From contig JAOAPW010000495.1 of NCBI GenBank assembly GCA_025463105.1, positions 1 to 9,679 of the forward strand: a stretch of DNA of 9,679 nt. Reading direction: 5' to 3'. This document shows, piece after piece, positions 6,685 through 9,679 of this stretch. The notes below the pieces were generated by a model. It was not told the DNA's origin. It searched no databases and was given only the letters and a program-made list of their open reading frames with translations. This stretch comes from Candidatus Acidiferrum typicum. GTDB lineage: Bacteria; Acidobacteriota; Terriglobia; Acidiferrales; UBA7541. The translations under genes and the position numbers were made by a program. The number at the start of each line of letters is the position of its first letter. The stretch's first letter is position 1.

Positions 6685-6822
6685 GCGTGGAAACGCGCTT
6701 AAATCGCGAAGCCCCGGAAAATTTTCCCCCGAGCATGGCTTTTTTACCCGGGACACGACTTGAAATGAATGTGTTTTCAGCGTCTTACGTTTGGCCTAGC
6801 GCGTGCGATAAGAGAGATCGAA

Positions 6823-6948
6823 GGGGGAAGACGCGCCGAGGATCCCTTTAGGGGATTGAGGGCTGGGCCGGCACGATCTTCCCCCCGACTGCTTCCGCCA
6901 CCTACCCCAAAAACCACACCCAATGGACCATACCCATCGGCGGAAGCA
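6823..6948 (-). ncRNA. Candidate structured RNA or DNA element: two adjacent strong hairpins
   Basis: Hairpin 1: GGGGGAAGA (6823-6831) pairs perfectly with TCTTCCCCC (6877-6885). Directly inside, CGCGCCG (6832-6838) pairs with CGGCACG (6869-6875) with one non-pairing position, separated from the outer helix by a single bulged base. Inside that, ATCCC (6842-6846) pairs with GGGAT (6852-6856) around a 5-nt loop. The one imperfect pair is C/A on the + strand but G.U in a - strand RNA, which slightly favours a - strand transcript. Hairpin 2, four bases away: TGCTTCCGCC (6890-6899) and GGCGGAAGCA (6939-6948), a perfect 10-bp stem enclosing 39 nt. I do not recognise it as 6S, SRP, tmRNA or RNase P RNA. 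Strand and identity are inference; the pairing is seen. Confidence 0.4.
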
Positions 6949-6968
6949 CGTTAAGATACTTCCCGAAT

Positions 6969-6982
6969 TTTCGAATTCGAAA
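6969..6982. repeat. 14-bp perfect palindrome
   Basis: TTTCGAATTCGAAA is a perfect palindrome located about 90 bp beyond the 3' end of tRNA-Asn. It could be a dimeric regulator's operator, but no regulator gene or promoter is visible close by. Confidence 0.5.
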
Positions 6983-7072
6983 CAAATTGGAACTCCGTGT
7001 GTCCAGCATGACGCGCAAATTTTAGTTTTGATCTTAGAGACGAGTACCAGATTCACTTGAGGCAGGAAAGTT

Positions 7073-7148
7073 TGGCTGGGGCGGTAGGATTCGAACCTAC
7101 ACCATCCGCATTAACAGTGCGGTGTCCTACCGGTTGGACCACGCCCCA
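7073..7148 (-). tRNA. tRNA-Asn(GTT)
   Basis: Read on the - strand it folds into a complete 76-nt cloverleaf with encoded CCA: acceptor TGGGGCG/CGCCCCA, D stem GTCC/GGAC, anticodon stem CCGCA/TGCGG with loop CTGTTAA (anticodon GTT), variable loop ATGGT, T stem GTAGG/CCTAC with loop TTCGAAT, discriminator G and CCA. G as discriminator fits asparagine. It reads AAC and AAU codons. No strong promoter is visible upstream, so it may be read from its own weak promoter or from the polA-rhodanese side. I found no duplicate of its 3' end in the window that would mark an integrated element. Confidence 0.97.
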
Positions 7149-7189
7149 GCAGATTTAAAGCGTTCAGTTGAGTCTTTATCTTTATGGAT

Positions 7190-7230
7190 GCGGGCTTTAC
7201 TCCGCACGCTTCAAGTGAAGCGTGCAGCCC
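7190..7230. repeat. REP-like palindromic repeat, third unit
   Basis: The outer arm GCGGGCT (7190-7196) pairs in part with AGCCC (7226-7230), around a strong inner hairpin GCACGCTTCA (7204-7213) / TGAAGCGTGC (7216-7225). The inner 18-mer (7206-7223) is identical to 1094-1111 about 6.1 kb away, and the outer GCGGGCT...AGCCC arms match the same family. It lies between the rhodanese gene (3' side) and tRNA-Asn (5' side), both on the - strand, so it could terminate or stabilise the polA-rhodanese transcript. Confidence 0.72.
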
Positions 7231-7283
7231 ACCATAAAGAAGATAATCGCAAGCAGTAAAACGCGCAAGCCCGGACAAAAATA

Positions 7284-7655
7284 TCAGGGCTTTTCGGTAG
7301 GGTATCCCGCTTCAGTCCAGCCGCGCCAGCCGCCATCCATCGAGATGCAGTTCGTGTATCCCATTTTCTGCAGATTATCCGCCGCCAGCGCCGAGCGAAA
7401 GCCGCCGCCACAATAAAGGACCAGCATCGCGGACTTGTCGGGCACGGCCTGCTCGATGTCGCGCTCGATGACGCCCTTCCCGAGATGAACGGCGCCGGGC
7501 AAGTGGCCGCGCGCCCACTCGTTGTCTTCGCGGACATCCACGAGCGTAAATTTCTCCCCGGCATCGAGACGCCGCTTGACCTCGCGGAAGTCCAACTCCT
7601 TCACGCGAGTTTTCGCGTCATTAACGATGCCGAGGAATCCCGAAGCATGCTTCAT
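7284..7655 (-). CDS. Single-domain rhodanese-like sulfurtransferase
   Basis: The product is 123 aa with one rhodanese domain: the CH2A-like segment FTLVDVREDNEWARGHLPGA (about 36-55) and the active-site loop CGGGFRS with Cys82 and Arg87, followed by AADNLQKMGYTNCISMDGGWRGW. The six-residue loop starting at Cys is the sulfurtransferase size rather than the longer Cdc25 phosphatase size. The expected role is to carry a persulfide on Cys82 in cytoplasmic sulfur transfer or cyanide/thiosulfate detoxification; the acceptor is unknown. There is no signal peptide. The ATG at 7655 has an excellent Shine-Dalgarno (GGGAGGG, complement of 7662-7668) 6 nt upstream. It starts 87 bp after the polA stop on the same strand, so co-transcription with polA is plausible. 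Confidence 0.92.
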   Translation of the reverse strand: MKHASGFLGIVNDAKTRVKELDFREVKRRLDAGEKFTLVDVREDNEWARGHLPGAVHLGKGVIERDIEQAVPDKSAMLVLYCGGGFRSALAADNLQKMGYTNCISMDGGWRGWTEAGYPTEKP

Positions 7656-7742
7656 AAAAAACCCTCCCGAATAGATACGGAGTCACCGTGGCTCAGAGTG
7701 CCGCGAATCGAAACCTGCCACCCACCACCTAAAACCTGATCC

Positions 7743-9679
7743 CTATTTCATGTCGCGCCAGTTCGGTCCGGCCTTCAAATCCACGACGAGGGGAACGGTT
7801 AGCGCGTGCGCATTTTCCATCGCGTGGCGGACCAGCTTGCGTAGGCGGTCCAGTTCATCATGGGGCGCTTCAAAGAGCAGTTCGTCATGAACCTGGAGAA
7901 TCATTTTCGCGCGAAAACCTTTGTCCGTCAGTTGGCGGTCGATCGCAATCATGGCGATTTTGATCAGGTCGGCCGCGGTGCCTTGCAGCGGGGTGTTGAG
8001 CGCGGTTCGTTCGGCGAAATTTCTCAAATTGACTTGCGGCGAAGTAATTTCGGGAAGGGGCCGGATGCGCCCGAACATCGTTCGCGCTACGCCGGTTTTG
8101 CGCGCTTCGGCAAGCGACCCTTCGAGATACTCTTTCACCCCGCGATATCGCGCGAAATAGGCGGCGATAAATTTCGCGGCCTCTTTTTGGTCAATGCCGA
8201 GTTGCGCCGCAAGTCCGAACGGCGTTTGTCCGTAGATGATGCCGAAATTAATGGCCTTGGCCGCGCGGCGATGCTCGGCGTTTTGCGCCAGCGGACCCAC
8301 GCCAAAAACTTCCTGCGCTGTGCGTGAATGGATGTCCTGCCCCGAGCCGAATGCTTCGACCAGGACCGGATCTTTGGAAAAATGCGCGAGAATGCGCAGC
8401 TCGATTTGCGAATAATCGGCCGAAAGCAGCGTATTGCCGGGGCTGGCGACGAATTCAGCGCGAATCTGGCGGCCCAGTTCCGAGCGTATAGGAATATTCT
8501 GCAAATTCGGATCCGAGGAGCTGAGCCGGCCCGTCGCCGTTCCCGTCTGGCAGAAACTGGTGTGCAGGCGGCCCGTCTCGGCGTGAATCAGTCGCGGAAG
8601 GGCGTCGACGTAAGTGGATTTAAGTTTGCTGATTTCGCGGTATTCCAGAACTTTGCGCGGCAGCTCGTGCGTGAGCGCCAATTCCTCGAGAACTTCGGCG
8701 GCCGTGGAGCGCGGCTTCGAGCGGCGCTTTCCCCCTGCGCCGAGATTCAGTTTATCGAATAAAATTTCGGCAAGCTGCAGCGGCGAATTGATGTTGAATT
8801 CCGACCCGGCAAGATCCCAGATGGTTTTTTCGAGCGCGCGCATTTCGCTCTCCATGGTCGCGGACATCGTCGCCAGGGCTTTGCGGTCGAGGCGCACGCC
8901 GTGCCGCTCCATGGAGGCGAGGACGGGCGCAAGCGGCAGATCAATCGTTTCGTAGAGATTGGCAAGCCCCTGTTCTTCTATTTCCTTGCGCAACATCGGC
9001 GCGAGGCGTTGCAGGTGCTCGGCGCGCTCGCCGGGCGCGCCGGAAAGCGTGACGTTCTTATGCCGCAGCACCACGTCGGAGAGTTCGTGTTTCGATGTCG
9101 TGGGGCGCAGCAAATAGGAATAAAGCATGGTGGCGTGGCGAATCCCCGCCACGGGTCCCGCAAGCAGCTCGAATAATTTCGGATCGTGAACGATTTTCGG
9201 CCGCTTGGGATCTTGCAGAAATTCTTTGAGTGCGGCCAGCATTTCGCCGCCACTTTCAGGCGGGAGCGGGGTTTCATCCGAAGCTTTCAGGGCAAAAGTT
9301 GACTCCGCGGCCGAAAGCCAGGCCGTCCGCGCGACGCCGGCGCGAGGAGAAATTTCTATTCCCACGACGCGCGTGCCGAAGCCCTCGCAATCGCGCTGGC
9401 CGGGGTCGAGTGTAAGCCATAGCGCTACTTCGGCTCCTCGTGGAATCGCCTTCAAATATTTCTTGAGCGCGGCCGGTGTGTCAATCGACTCGGAATCGCC
9501 CACGGCCGCGCCTGCTGTGGTTGCCGCGGGAAGATCGCGCAACAAGGAGGTGAAACCCAGTTCGGCATAAAGCGCTCGCAGCGCTTCGACATCGGGCTCG
9601 CGGCGCGTGAGATCGTCGAGCACAAGTTTCACCGGAGCCGCCGTATCGATAATCGCGAGCTGCTTCGAGAGCAACACCG
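7743..9679 (-). CDS. polA: DNA polymerase I, C-terminal two-thirds (5' end beyond right window edge)
   Basis: 644 codons are visible and the frame stays open to the right edge. The first visible residues (LLSKQLAIIDTAAPVKL) match the end of the 5'-nuclease domain linker of Pol I, so about 280 N-terminal residues are missing and the GTG at 9677 is an internal Val. Counting from that codon: a 3'-5' exonuclease-like domain (about 60-215), then the family A polymerase domain with motif A DYSQIELRI (421-429), motif B RRAAKAINFGIIYG (470-483, with Lys474, Phe478 and Tyr482), and motif C VHDE (596-599, with Asp598 and Glu599). The TGRLSSSDPNLQNIP motif is at about 383-397. All polymerase catalytic residues are present. 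The exonuclease site appears degenerate (see findings). Its role is gap filling in excision repair and Okazaki primer removal. Confidence 0.97.
   Translation of the reverse strand, partial: VLLSKQLAIIDTAAPVKLVLDDLTRREPDVEALRALYAELGFTSLLRDLPAATTAGAAVGDSESIDTPAALKKYLKAIPRGAEVALWLTLDPGQRDCEGFGTRVVGIEISPRAGVARTAWLSAAESTFALKASDETPLPPESGGEMLAALKEFLQDPKRPKIVHDPKLFELLAGPVAGIRHATMLYSYLLRPTTSKHELSDVVLRHKNVTLSGAPGERAEHLQRLAPMLRKEIEEQGLANLYETIDLPLAPVLASMERHGVRLDRKALATMSATMESEMRALEKTIWDLAGSEFNINSPLQLAEILFDKLNLGAGGKRRSKPRSTAAEVLEELALTHELPRKVLEYREISKLKSTYVDALPRLIHAETGRLHTSFCQTGTATGRLSSSDPNLQNIPIRSELGRQIRAEFVASPGNTLLSADYSQIELRILAHFSKDPVLVEAFGSGQDIHSRTAQEVFGVGPLAQNAEHRRAAKAINFGIIYGQTPFGLAAQLGIDQKEAAKFIAAYFARYRGVKEYLEGSLAEARKTGVARTMFGRIRPLPEITSPQVNLRNFAERTALNTPLQGTAADLIKIAMIAIDRQLTDKGFRAKMILQVHDELLFEAPHDELDRLRKLVRHAMENAHALTVPLVVDLKAGPNWRDMK

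Larger units (their letters stand above)
6538..7072. other. 535-bp gene-free region between tRNA-Asn and uvrA, rich in inverted repeats
   Basis: I see no credible coding sequence here. The short frames (about 6769-6954 on + and 6796-7056 on -) lack ribosome sites and recognisable motifs. The region holds A- and T-runs (A9 at 6650-6658, T6 at 6679-6684, T6 at 6741-6746), a perfect 12-bp palindrome GGAAAATTTTCC (6716-6727), two adjacent strong hairpins (6823-6948), and a 14-bp palindrome (6969-6982). The uvrA promoter must lie in it or further upstream; TTGACC on the - strand (6629-6634) is a possible -35 but no convincing -10 goes with it. The region lies downstream of tRNA-Asn and upstream of uvrA, both on the - strand. 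Confidence 0.6.

Noticed and set aside
6796..7056. 86-codon - strand frame in the gap between tRNA-Asn and uvrA
   Set aside because: There is no Shine-Dalgarno, composition is odd (Trp, Cys and Arg clusters), and it spans strong hairpins, so an RNA or DNA element explains the stretch better.
7073..7148. tRNA-Asn as the attachment site of an integrated island
   Set aside because: No second copy of the tRNA 3' end is found in the window and no integrase or phage-like gene lies nearby.
7266..7295. AGCCC...GGGCTTTT stem at the rhodanese 3' end as a terminator
   Set aside because: The T-run follows on the + strand, whereas the gene is on the - strand, where no T-run follows the stem.
7690..7745. 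C/A-rich stretch CCACCCACCACCTAAAACC between rhodanese and polA as a repeat array
   Set aside because: The units are too short and irregular to call a tandem repeat; it is best treated as low-complexity spacer.

Overview
The window reads as chromosomal DNA from a GC-rich Gram-negative bacterium, most likely an acidobacterium (Acidobacteriota). That placement is inference. It rests on a secreted YVTN/YncE-type beta-propeller, a secreted DUF4440/SnoaL-like protein, an FrsA/DHPON-hydrolase-like alpha/beta hydrolase, and two families of short palindromic intergenic repeats. No rRNA or other phylogenetic marker is complete enough here to settle it.

Left part (about 1-3030, all on the + strand): the 3' part of an alpha/beta-hydrolase gene entering from the left edge; a cluster of REP-like hairpins; an exported YncE-like beta-propeller protein; a second, different palindromic repeat (about 87 bp); and an exported DUF4440/SnoaL-like protein. 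These look like independent accessory or housekeeping genes rather than one pathway.

Centre (3060-3660, + strand): a compact two-gene type II toxin-antitoxin module. An AbrB/SpoVT-type antitoxin is followed after 11 bp by a RelE/ParE-fold toxin. A near-consensus sigma70 promoter overlaps a perfect inverted repeat that could be the autoregulatory operator. The toxin gene converges on uvrA.

Right part (3670 to end, all on the - strand): in transcription order, the C-terminal two-thirds of DNA polymerase I (polA, running off the right edge), a single-domain rhodanese, a tRNA-Asn(GTT) gene, a 535-bp stretch without a gene but rich in strong inverted repeats, and a complete uvrA. UvrA (damage recognition) and Pol I (gap filling) act in the same pathway, nucleotide excision repair. 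The proofreading exonuclease site of this Pol I looks degenerate.

I found no mobile-element transposase, CRISPR array, phage gene or clearly new multigene system. The best leads for something undescribed are the structured non-coding stretch between tRNA-Asn and uvrA, the hybrid AbrB/RelE module with its promoter-operator, and the palindromic repeats.
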